This document shows, piece by piece, positions 1-7,398 of a DNA stretch of 64,000 nucleotides. The DNA is from Enterococcus quebecensis (GTDB taxonomy: Bacteria; Bacillota; Bacilli; Lactobacillales; Enterococcaceae). Numbering within the stretch: position 1 is the stretch's first letter; each line of letters opens with the position of its first letter. The notes under the pieces are model-generated. The model was not told the DNA's origin and searched no databases. It was given only the letters and a program-made list of their open reading frames with translations. The stretch spans positions 248,001 through 312,000 of the forward strand of contig NZ_MIKB01000016.1 in NCBI RefSeq assembly GCF_001730365.1, given 5' to 3'. A program made the position numbers and the translations under genes.

Positions 1-1488
1 GAAGGAAGTACAGTAGTTCTAACGTCAACTCTTGAGGGGTCAGAAGAAAGCTTAGCCTCTGTTGCCAAAGTGGAGTATCCAACATGGTCAGTAGAAAATG
101 CAGGGAATAAAAACTGGCATCTAGCAACAAAAGTAAATCAAACAACGTACCAAGCACGTGTGGATTTGAAAACCTACAAACGTTATGGCAATTACATGAC
201 CCATAGTTATTTAACAACAACGGATAATCGCTTAGCATCGTTTGCGACAACTGGATATATGTATAAAGAACCCACACTACCAAAAGGTACGACTACAGCA
301 AAAGTCGAAGGAAGTACAGTAGTCTTAACGTCAAGTCTGGTAGGAACAGAAGAAGAACTGGCTTCTGTTGCCAAAGTGGAGTATCCAACATGGTCAGTAG
401 CAAATGCAGGGAATAAAAACTGGCATCTAGCAACAAAAGTAAATCAAACAACGTACCAAGCACGTGTGGATTTGAAAACCTATAAACGTTATGGCAATTA
501 CATGACCCATAGTTATTTAACAACAACAGATAATCGCTTAGCTTCGTTTGCCGCAACGGGATACACATATAAACAACCAGCGTTGCCAAAAGGTAAAACC
601 ACAGCAAAAATAGAAGGAGATACAGTAGTCTTAACATCGACCTTAGAAGGAACAGCAGAAGAACTAGCTTCTGTTGCCAAAGTGGAATACCCAACATGGT
701 CAGTAGCAAATGCAGGGAATAAAATCTGGCACCTAGCAACGAAACTAAATCAAACAACGTACCAAGCGCGAGTAGATTTGAAAACGTACAAACGTTACGG
801 TGAATATATGACGCACAGTTATATAACGACAATAGATAATCGCTTAGCTTCGTTTGCCACAACGGGATACACGTATAAAGAACCAACACTACCAAAAGGT
901 ACAACAACAGCGAAAATAGAAGGAAATACCGTAGTTCTAACGTCAATCCTAGAAGGAACAGAAGAGGAACTAGCCTCGATAGCCAAAGTGGAATATCCAA
1001 CATGGTCAGTAGCAAATGCAGGGAATAAAATCTGGCACCTAGCAACGAAGCTAAATCAAACAACGTACCAAGCGCGAGTAGATTTGAAAACCTACAAACG
1101 CTACGGTGAATATATGACCCATAGTTACCTAACCACAACGGATAATCGCATAGCCTCTTTTGCAACAACAGGCTATACGTATGCACAACCAGCGTTGCCA
1201 AAAGGTAAAACGACAGCACAGATTGAAGGCAATACCGTATTATTAACTTCAACATTTGAAGGAACGGAAGAGGAACTAGCCTCAATAGCCAAAGTGGAGT
1301 ACCCAACATGGTCAGTAGCGAATGCAGGGAATAAAATCTGGCATCTAGCAATGAAGTTAAATGAAACAACGTACCAAGCACGTGTAGATTTAAAAACCTA
1401 TAATAGGTACGGTGAATATATGACACACAGTTATATAACGACAATAGATAACCGATTAGCTTCCTTTGCTGCAACGAGCTATAATTAC
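1..1488 (+). repeat. Tandem 306-bp coding repeats
   Basis: Unit starts, at the GTG of VEYPTW, fall at 70, 376, 682, 988 and 1294, an exact 306-bp period. The last 69 nt of a preceding unit are present at the window start and the fifth unit stops at about 1488. Units are nearly identical in protein, with scattered silent changes. Confidence 0.95.
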
Positions 1489-1626
1489 TTGCAACAAAAG
1501 ATAGAGGGGAAAACAGCTATAGTTCCTGCTGAAAGTGACGTTACAGATACATCTAGTAGTAATCTGCCGTTGACGCCAACTGTTGAAGAGGAGTCTACGA
1601 TGTCAAGTTCTGCTACTATTAATTAA
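1..1626 (+). CDS. GBS Bsp-like repeat protein, 3' part (5'-truncated by window edge)
   Basis: The frame is open from the first base, so the N-terminus lies outside the window; no start codon should be placed at the GTG at 70. The visible part is about five units of 102 residues, each with the cores VEYPTWSV, NQTTYQARVDLKTY and GNYMTHSYLTT. These match what is known of the GBS Bsp-like repeat family (cell-wall or secreted proteins of streptococci and enterococci). The C-terminal tail after the last repeat is Ser/Thr/Pro-rich and stops without a sortase signal or membrane helix, so anchoring must depend on the missing N-terminal part. A small membrane protein gene follows after 13 nt. The cell-surface role is inference; the exact function is unknown. 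Confidence 0.8.
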   Translation, partial: EGSTVVLTSTLEGSEESLASVAKVEYPTWSVENAGNKNWHLATKVNQTTYQARVDLKTYKRYGNYMTHSYLTTTDNRLASFATTGYMYKEPTLPKGTTTAKVEGSTVVLTSSLVGTEEELASVAKVEYPTWSVANAGNKNWHLATKVNQTTYQARVDLKTYKRYGNYMTHSYLTTTDNRLASFAATGYTYKQPALPKGKTTAKIEGDTVVLTSTLEGTAEELASVAKVEYPTWSVANAGNKIWHLATKLNQTTYQARVDLKTYKRYGEYMTHSYITTIDNRLASFATTGYTYKEPTLPKGTTTAKIEGNTVVLTSILEGTEEELASIAKVEYPTWSVANAGNKIWHLATKLNQTTYQARVDLKTYKRYGEYMTHSYLTTTDNRIASFATTGYTYAQPALPKGKTTAQIEGNTVLLTSTFEGTEEELASIAKVEYPTWSVANAGNKIWHLAMKLNETTYQARVDLKTYNRYGEYMTHSYITTIDNRLASFAATSYNYLQQKIEGKTAIVPAESDVTDTSSSNLPLTPTVEEESTMSSSATIN

Positions 1627-1639
1627 TTGGAGGTTATCT

Positions 1640-2119
1640 ATGATGAATAAAACAAGAAGATCACTTGTTATAGGGCTGGTCATTACAGTTGTTTTAGTAC
1701 TTGGAGTGGTATGGGCTGTAGGTAAAAATAATAAAACCGCCGAAGAAGATAATTCAACTAAATCGTCAATAACTAGTAAAGAGAAAGAATCTCTTCCTGA
1801 AAAAGATAGTACGGATAAAACGACAGATATGTCAGTAAATTCATACAGTCAATCTATGACTAAGTCAGAACAAAGTGAATATGATGAGGCTGCTAAAGAA
1901 GGAGAGAATAAAGAAAGTGCATTTGATGTGAAATTAAAAGATGGCACAACTGTCGCTGCAGAAGATATTGCTAATGCACGACATGCACTCTCTCAAGCAG
2001 GAATCAATGATACATTTTATTCAGATAAAGATATTGCGGATCTAATTCAAGAGTCATCGAATAGTAGTTTGGATATCGTAACTGTTGTAAAAGATCGCGA
2101 AAAAGGAATAAATGATTAA
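1640..2119 (+). CDS. Small single-pass membrane protein of unknown function
   Basis: 159 residues. The start is set by GGAGG at 1629-1633, six bases before the ATG at 1640. An in-frame upstream ATG lies inside the previous gene and has no ribosome site. Residues 8-27 form one hydrophobic helix after a KTRR positive stretch (N-in topology). A Lys/Ser/Glu-rich linker of about 70 residues follows, then a small C-terminal domain (about 95-159) containing VKLKDGTTVAAEDIANARHA. There is no lipobox. It probably shares a transcript with the Bsp-repeat gene and sits before a strong terminator. I do not recognise the family; a surface or cell-envelope role is inferred from the neighbour only. Confidence 0.75.
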   Translation: MMNKTRRSLVIGLVITVVLVLGVVWAVGKNNKTAEEDNSTKSSITSKEKESLPEKDSTDKTTDMSVNSYSQSMTKSEQSEYDEAAKEGENKESAFDVKLKDGTTVAAEDIANARHALSQAGINDTFYSDKDIADLIQESSNSSLDIVTVVKDREKGIND

Positions 2120-2174
2120 ACCTGAGATAATCTCTAATTGATTATGGAAAAAAGTTCATTTTGAACGTTTAAGG

Positions 2175-2214
2175 CGGGAACAATACTTATTTAGTATTGT
2201 TCCCGTCTTTTTCT
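2175..2214 (+). terminator. Rho-independent terminator
   Basis: Perfect 13-bp stem (2175-2187 with 2193-2205, loop TATTT) followed by TCTTTTTCTT. Confidence 0.9.
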
Positions 2215-2371
2215 TATTTAGCGAAATCAATCGTAAGAATAGGTTAGATTGATTTTCTTTGGTTCAATTATTTATTAAGTGAATACTGTTGTGTATTCAA
2301 CGTTTGTGTTTACTTATCGTTTTGTTTATTATATGATTAAACACGTTGTTTGAATGAGCTTATTGCACTTT

Positions 2372-2400
2372 TTACGAACGATTTATTTATCGTTCGGACT
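2372..2400 (+). promoter_or_regulatory. Candidate PurR-box pair upstream of purine permease
   Basis: CGAACGAT (2375-2382) and ATCGTTCG (2389-2396) form an 8-bp inverted repeat with a 6-nt centre, just before the permease ribosome site. The CGAAC cores recall PurR boxes of Bacillota. It could instead be a plain hairpin. No guanine-riboswitch core was seen. Confidence 0.35.
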
Positions 2401-2416
2401 TTTAGGAGGATATTTG

Positions 2417-3730
2417 ATGAAAGAAAAAATTGTTTCTTATTTTGAAATTGAAAAATTGAATACAACGGTTAGGCGCGAAGTTTTAGCTGGTTTTACGACG
2501 TTTATTTCAATGGCGTATATTTTATTTGTAAATCCAACGGTATTGGGTGCTTCTGGAATGGATGAAGGAGCAGTCTTTACTGCAACGGCATTGGCCAGTG
2601 CTTTAGGCTGTGTTTTGATGGGGATTTTTGCTAAATATCCGATTGCAACTGCACCAGCTCTAGGGATCAATGCATTTTTTGCTTACTCAGTTTGCATAGG
2701 AATGGGCGTTCCTTGGGAAACTGCATTAGCAGGTGTTTTTGTGGCTTCGTTGATTTTTATTTTAATCACTATTTTCAAGTTACGTGAATTAATTATTGAT
2801 GCCATACCTGCAGATTTAAAATATGCTATTTCTGGAGGAATTGGGTTATTTATCGCTTTTCTGGGATTAAGTGAAGGTGGAATTATTGTATCTAATGAAT
2901 CGACACTTGTAGCATTAGGACCTTTGAATGTAGGAACGACTTGGCTAACTATTTTTGGCTTGGCGATTACAGCTATTTTATTAGTTCGTCGTGTTCCAGG
3001 AGGAATTTTTATTGGAATGACTGCAACAACTATTTTAGGATTGGGAACAGGTCTGATTCAAGCACCTGCTAAGATCATTTCTGCTGCACCAAGTCTTAAA
3101 CCAACTTTTTTAGTTGCCTTAAAACATGTAGGTGATATTAATTCGTTACAGTTATGGGTGGTGGTTTTAACATTTTTATTGGTTACGTTCTTTGACACTG
3201 CTGGAACATTAGTAGGATTAGCAAATCAAGCTGGTTTTATGAAAGACAATAAAATGCCTAGAGTTGGAAAAGCCTTAGCTGCTGACTCAACAGCGATGCT
3301 TGCAGGCTCACTTTTTGGAACTTCTCCAGTCGGAGCCTATGTAGAGTCTTCAGCAGGAATTGCTGTAGGAGGACGTTCTGGTTTAACAGCTGTAACAACC
3401 GGACTGTTTTTCATCGTTGGGTTATTTTTCTCTCCATTGTTATCGGTGGTAACATCACAAGTAACAGCACCTGCGTTGATTGTTGTCGGTGTTTTAATGG
3501 CACAGTCACTTCGTGAAATCAAATGGGATGAAATGGAAATTGCGATTCCTTCTTTCCTAATTCTTTTAGGTATGCCTTTGACTTATAGTATTTCAGATGG
3601 GATTGCTCTTGGGTTTATTTTCTATCCAATTACAATGGTTGCTGCTAAACGTGGCAAAGAAGTATCACCGATTATGTATCTACTCTTCTTTGTTTTCGTA
3701 GGATTTATGTGGATTTTAAACGTTAATTAA
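2417..3730 (+). CDS. AzgA-type (NCS2) hypoxanthine/guanine/adenine permease
   Basis: 437 residues. AGGAGGA at 2404-2410 selects the ATG at 2417; an in-frame ATG 63 nt upstream lacks a ribosome site. The protein is hydrophobic throughout with about 12-14 membrane segments. It carries AzgA-like landmarks: the N-terminal RREVLAGFTTFISMAYI, then PALGINAFFAYSV, FFDTAGTLVGLANQAGF and GTSPVGAYVESSAGI. The family imports purine bases by proton symport for salvage (PbuG/PbuO of B. subtilis). A possible PurR-box inverted repeat lies upstream, which would fit purine control. It is monocistronic, between two terminators. Exact substrate is not determinable here. Confidence 0.9.
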   Translation: MKEKIVSYFEIEKLNTTVRREVLAGFTTFISMAYILFVNPTVLGASGMDEGAVFTATALASALGCVLMGIFAKYPIATAPALGINAFFAYSVCIGMGVPWETALAGVFVASLIFILITIFKLRELIIDAIPADLKYAISGGIGLFIAFLGLSEGGIIVSNESTLVALGPLNVGTTWLTIFGLAITAILLVRRVPGGIFIGMTATTILGLGTGLIQAPAKIISAAPSLKPTFLVALKHVGDINSLQLWVVVLTFLLVTFFDTAGTLVGLANQAGFMKDNKMPRVGKALAADSTAMLAGSLFGTSPVGAYVESSAGIAVGGRSGLTAVTTGLFFIVGLFFSPLLSVVTSQVTAPALIVVGVLMAQSLREIKWDEMEIAIPSFLILLGMPLTYSISDGIALGFIFYPITMVAAKRGKEVSPIMYLLFFVFVGFMWILNVN

Positions 3731-3742
3731 GTATGAATACCT

Positions 3743-3785
3743 AATAGCCAGCGGCTCCTTTTTGGATGTGCTGGTTATTTTTTCT
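3743..3785 (+). terminator. Rho-independent terminator
   Basis: Stem AATAGCCAGC / GCTGGTTATT (3743-3752 with 3770-3779, one G-T pair) followed by TTTTTCTT. Confidence 0.8.
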
Positions 3786-3907
3786 TATTTAGAGATGATG
3801 GTGAAGTGGCTGATAAAGGTAGGGGATTCTTAAAATTTTGACTTTTATACTAAAAACACGCAAAATATAAGTAATGAAAAAGACAAGTTAGCGAGGAATG
3901 ATCAAAA

Positions 3908-4276
3908 ATGGAAACACCTCTTATGTCAGAGTGGCTGGATTATACAAAAAAGAAGTCCGTGGTTGAAAAAAAATTAGAAGATATGTTAAAGAAAAATGGT
4001 GATCTGACAACAAGTGAATATTATGCATTATACCAACTCAATCAAAATGGCTGCCATATGCGGTTAAATGATTTAGGTAGCTATTTATGTTTAAGCCAAA
4101 GTGCATTATCGCGTTTGATTAAACGATTGGAAGATAAAAATCCACCTTTTATTGAAAGAAGAATTTGTGTTGATGATAAACGAGGCATCTATATAGATTT
4201 GACTGATGAAGGGTTGCGAGTTTTATTGTCGGTTGAAAAAGATGTAAACACAATTCTAAAAGAATATTTTATTTAG
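3908..4276 (+). CDS. MarR-family transcriptional regulator
   Basis: 122 residues, slightly short for MarR. A winged-helix core covers about residues 28-110: LTTSEYYALYQLNQ, then LNDLGSYLCLSQSALSRLIKRLE as the recognition helix region, then the wing with DDKRGIYIDLTDEG. The ATG at 3908 is used; the nearest purine-rich site (GAGGA, about 3893-3897) is about 10 nt away, somewhat long, so the in-frame ATG at 3923 is possible. The next gene encodes an Old Yellow Enzyme-family oxidoreductase and the spacer holds a clean inverted repeat after a -10 box, so this protein probably controls that enzyme, as MarR-type sensors of electrophiles or redox stress often do. The ligand is unknown. Confidence 0.88.
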   Translation: METPLMSEWLDYTKKKSVVEKKLEDMLKKNGDLTTSEYYALYQLNQNGCHMRLNDLGSYLCLSQSALSRLIKRLEDKNPPFIERRICVDDKRGIYIDLTDEGLRVLLSVEKDVNTILKEYFI

Positions 4277-4277
4277 A

Positions 4278-4309
4278 AGACTAAAAAGTTGCTTTTTGGT
4301 CTTTTTTTC
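4278..4309 (+). terminator. Rho-independent terminator after the MarR gene
   Basis: AGACTAAAAAG / CTTTTTGGTCT stem with a 3-nt loop, then a run of seven T. It separates the regulator from the OYE gene, which must use its own promoter. Confidence 0.8.
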
Positions 4310-4314
4310 GTTAG

Positions 4315-4341
4315 TATAAAAATAGATGCATGTGCATGCAT
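4315..4341 (+). promoter_or_regulatory. OYE-gene -10 box and MarR-type operator
   Basis: TATAAA at 4315-4320 is followed by ATGCATG-TG-CATGCAT at 4326-4341, a 7-bp perfect inverted repeat over the expected transcription start. A ribosome site follows. Binding by the adjacent MarR protein is inferred. Confidence 0.55.
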
Positions 4342-4361
4342 GTTCAAGAGGAGGAAATTAA

Positions 4362-5465
4362 ATGAATATTGTAGAGACAGGTTTAACTTTTAAAAGAGGG
4401 TTGCACTTAAAAAACAGAATAGTTATTGCACCTATGACAACGAAAATGTCATTTTTTGATGGTGTCGTAACGAATGATGAGATTGAATACTATGGTTTAC
4501 GTTCTGGTGAAGCTGGGGCATTTATTACTGCAGCAGCCAATGTTCATGAAGGAGGCAAAGGTTGGGATGGTGAGCTAGGTGTCTACGATGATCGTTTTAT
4601 CCCCGGACTTTCTAAACTGGCAGCGACTATTAAGAAGAATCATACGAAGGCAATTCTCCAAATTTTTCATGCAGGGAGAATGACAGATTCTAAAGTGTTG
4701 CAAGGTGTTCAACCTGTTGCGCCAAGCGCAGTTGCAGCAGAGAGACCAGATGCACAAACGCCGAGAGAGTTGACAGGACAAGAGATTATTGACATTCTGG
4801 AAAGCTTCAAACAAGCTACAAAGAGAGCAATTCAAGCTGGATTTGATGGCGTAGAGATTCATGGAGCAAACACGTATTTGATTCAACAATTTTTCTCTCC
4901 CCACTCTAATCGACGCACAGATGACTGGGGTGGCTCATTAGAGAAAAGATTCAAATTTATCAATGATTTGGTAGATGGTGTTACGGAAGTTGTTGATCAA
5001 TCCGGTGTTAAAGAATTTATTGTTGGTTATCGTTTTTCTCCAGAAGAATACGAAGAACCAGGGATTCGTTTAAATGATACATTGTTTTTAGTGGAACAAT
5101 TATCCAATAAACCCTTGGATTACTTACACTTATCAATGCCTAATTATAGAAATCATTCAGTAAGTGATGCTTTTAAAGATAAACCAATCTTAGACTATAT
5201 AAAAGAAACTATCAATGATCGCCTACCTTTGATTGGTGTGGGAGATGTCAGAAGTCAAGAAGATGTGGAAACGATTTTAAATACTGCCGATTTAGTTGCT
5301 GTAGGTCGTTCAGTTTTGATTGATCCTCATTGGACGCAAAAAATTCTAGATAAAGAAGATCACTTGATTAGGACAGAGTTGTCTCATTATGATCGAGAAG
5401 ATCTAAGAATCAGCAACGGTGTTTGGGGATTTTTAGAAAGTATGATGCCTGAACGACTTAAATAA
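4362..5465 (+). CDS. NADH:flavin oxidoreductase, Old Yellow Enzyme family
   Basis: 367 residues, the usual size for an FMN TIM-barrel OYE. AGAGGAGG precedes the ATG. Landmarks are LKNRIVIAPMTT near the N-terminus, LQIFHAGRM, the active-site block GFDGVEIHGANTYLIQQFFS with SNRRTDDWGGS, and the C-terminal FMN phosphate region IGVGDVRS...VAVGRSVLIDP. The typical HGAHGYL is HGANTYL here, so the second active-site His is Asn, a common variation in the family. OYEs reduce activated C=C bonds of enals, enones or nitro compounds with NAD(P)H. The substrate is unknown. A terminator on each side makes it a single-gene unit. Confidence 0.9.
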   Translation: MNIVETGLTFKRGLHLKNRIVIAPMTTKMSFFDGVVTNDEIEYYGLRSGEAGAFITAAANVHEGGKGWDGELGVYDDRFIPGLSKLAATIKKNHTKAILQIFHAGRMTDSKVLQGVQPVAPSAVAAERPDAQTPRELTGQEIIDILESFKQATKRAIQAGFDGVEIHGANTYLIQQFFSPHSNRRTDDWGGSLEKRFKFINDLVDGVTEVVDQSGVKEFIVGYRFSPEEYEEPGIRLNDTLFLVEQLSNKPLDYLHLSMPNYRNHSVSDAFKDKPILDYIKETINDRLPLIGVGDVRSQEDVETILNTADLVAVGRSVLIDPHWTQKILDKEDHLIRTELSHYDREDLRISNGVWGFLESMMPERLK

Positions 5466-5511
5466 TTGTTTAAAAGATAGGTTATTGTAGAAGGCACAAA
5501 GGAATTTAAGG

Positions 5512-5552
5512 AGATAAATAAGATGTTATCATCTTATTTATCTTCTTTTTTT
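5512..5552 (+). terminator. Rho-independent terminator
   Basis: 14-bp perfect stem (5512-5525 with 5530-5543, loop TTAT) followed by TCTTTTTTT. Confidence 0.9.
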
Positions 5553-5632
5553 CAATATCGAGTTATTCGCTAAGGAATGTTTCATCTGATAAACTATCAA
5601 GAAGAGAGGTTCGTAAAACAAAATCTTTTTTA

Positions 5633-5660
5633 TTGCTTTTACAGACATTAAACCTATACT
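5633..5660 (+). promoter_or_regulatory. Sigma-A promoter of the AbrB-DUF998 gene
   Basis: TTGCTT (5633-5638), 16-nt spacer, TATACT (5655-5660), 33 nt before the chosen start codon. Confidence 0.5.
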
Positions 5661-5693
5661 ATTTATAAGATGTTAGATAAAAGGAGAATGGGA

Positions 5694-6890
5694 ATGGAAG
5701 AAAATCAAGTGAGTATAACACTACCTGAAAAAATAGTTGAAGAATTTCATTTAGAAAATGAGACGGAGGTTATTGTAAGTATTAAGGATCAAAAAATAGT
5801 GATCGAACCTAAAAATAAAGTTGTAGGAAATCAAACAATTTCTCTTAGATGGTTTTTGATTCCAACGTTAGTTATCAGTGGTCTATTTTTGTTTTATTTA
5901 TTTTATAGTGATAAAAACCAGATTGCTTTGGTAGGCCCCTATTCGATTGCTAATTTTGTTCTTTCGCTAGGCGTTTTAAGCGGTGTTTTTAGTTTTATCT
6001 TTTTTTTCATTAAAGGAAAAAGAAATCAAATCACTACCCAATCAAAAGATATTTATTGGCGCAATTTTCCAGCAATTTTACTGTCCTTTATTGTTATCTT
6101 GGTGTTTTCTTTATTGGTATTTTTTAAAGTGATTGGGTTGGTATTTATTGGTGCCACGCTTGATCGTTATACGGCTACATTGCTATTTTTCGTGTTTGTT
6201 GGGCTCGTTAATTATTTTATGATCTATTCAGCACTGTCTATCACACCGACAAAGTTGACCAATTTGTTGATATTTGTGATCATTGGGGGAGTCTTACTTT
6301 CAATGATTACCAATAAAGATTATCAGTGGTGGCAATTCAATTTTAGTTTTTTAGGTACTATCGAAGCCAAAAGTAGTTGGCAGTTCAATGTTACGTTAAT
6401 GTTTTCTTCATTATTGATGGTGGCGTTGATCGATAGTTTGTTTGTAGAGTTGCAAAAAGCGATACCTCATAGTAAACAATTGACTATTCTAAGAGTTCTT
6501 TTGACGTTAACGGCATTGGATCTTGGAGCTGTAGGATTATTTCCTTATACAGAAACAGGTTCTTTTCAAGGTATTCATAATCAAGTTGCAGGTTATTTAG
6601 TTTATCTGATTGTTGTTTTAATTTTGGGAATCAAGTGGTTATTACCTAAGGTATCAAAAGAGTTTTTAACGATCTCATATCTGATCGCAGTGACTTTGGT
6701 GGCAGTTGTTGTACTTTTTCAGGTGGTTGGTTACCTTTCCTTAACGGTTTTTGAATTATTAGCGTTTATGCTAGCTTTTAGTTGGATCGTGTTGTTACTT
6801 CAAAATCTGCAGAAAATGGCGCAGAATATCAATAACACGTTTCAGGTCAATGTTGAACATATCCCCAAGAAAGAATCAGACGAAATTTAA
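5694..6890 (+). CDS. AbrB/MazE-like N-terminal domain fused to a DUF998-type membrane protein
   Basis: 398 residues from the ATG at 5694, seven nt after AAGGAG; earlier in-frame ATGs at 5670 and 5688 are too far from or too close to the ribosome site. Residues about 3-45 (VSITLPEKIVEEFHLENETE...IVIEPKN) look like a SpoVT/AbrB swapped-hairpin domain. About ten hydrophobic segments follow, spread over residues 55-380, in the style of DUF998 membrane proteins. It has its own promoter and a very strong terminator. AbrB domains normally dimerise and bind DNA or partner toxins; why one would be tethered to an integral membrane protein is unknown. No function is assigned. Confidence 0.75.
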   Translation: MEENQVSITLPEKIVEEFHLENETEVIVSIKDQKIVIEPKNKVVGNQTISLRWFLIPTLVISGLFLFYLFYSDKNQIALVGPYSIANFVLSLGVLSGVFSFIFFFIKGKRNQITTQSKDIYWRNFPAILLSFIVILVFSLLVFFKVIGLVFIGATLDRYTATLLFFVFVGLVNYFMIYSALSITPTKLTNLLIFVIIGGVLLSMITNKDYQWWQFNFSFLGTIEAKSSWQFNVTLMFSSLLMVALIDSLFVELQKAIPHSKQLTILRVLLTLTALDLGAVGLFPYTETGSFQGIHNQVAGYLVYLIVVLILGIKWLLPKVSKEFLTISYLIAVTLVAVVVLFQVVGYLSLTVFELLAFMLAFSWIVLLLQNLQKMAQNINNTFQVNVEHIPKKESDEI

Positions 6891-6946
6891 AAAAAGGTTG
6901 AGACTAGAGTGAGCATTCGTATGCTTTTCTAGTCTCAACCTTTTTT
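6890..6946 (+). terminator. Strong Rho-independent terminator
   Basis: 17-bp perfect stem (6891-6907 with 6929-6945): AAAAAGGTTGAGACTAG and its complement, ending in a T run. The core GGTTGAGAC recurs in the terminator at 20596. Confidence 0.92.
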
Positions 6947-7398
6947 CATCTCATTTTATGGAAGTGTTTTTGAATCTATGAACGTACTCTGAACATTTAA
7001 TTCTTCTTATCGTTATATTTTGTTGTATAGATTCCTATACAATCTCCCAAAGTCTTTATTCTCATTCGAAATTCTGTTTAATCCATTAAATAACGTACGT
7101 TTTGAAAGGTGGAGGTTTTTAATTTTTTTAGAGTAAATATTAGAATAATATTTTTATTTGAAAATGGAACTCATTATTTTATATAAATAATGAGAAAATT
7201 TCCGAATTTTTTTGAATTTAAATTCACCCAATTTGTGAACCAATATAATGGTTTTGTTGGGGGAGTAGGTTGGTTTTGTTAGGCAACAATTATTTATATG
7301 TTTTTATTTTTTTATAATATATAAAAAAATAATCATAATAAACTAAAAAAAGGAGATATTATAAGATTATATGAAATTATGGGAAAGAGGCGTTGTTC
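6947..7398. other. A+T-rich 450-bp spacer before the large adhesin gene
   Basis: No coding frame of note. It holds a 10-bp perfect inverted repeat CTCATTATTT-TATAT-AAATAATGAG at 7170-7194, with no T run after it, so possibly an operator for the surface-protein promoter. The rest is very A+T-rich with many TATAAT-like stretches; I could not choose one promoter. Confidence 0.5.

Noticed and set aside
293-1474. Minus-strand open frame of 393 codons inside the repeats
   Set aside because: It is the antisense of the 306-bp repeats, leucine/tyrosine-rich with the same period and no ribosome site; a shadow of the plus-strand gene.
2220-2416. Guanine riboswitch before the purine permease
   Set aside because: No recognisable aptamer core sequence; the CGAAC inverted repeat is a better regulatory candidate.
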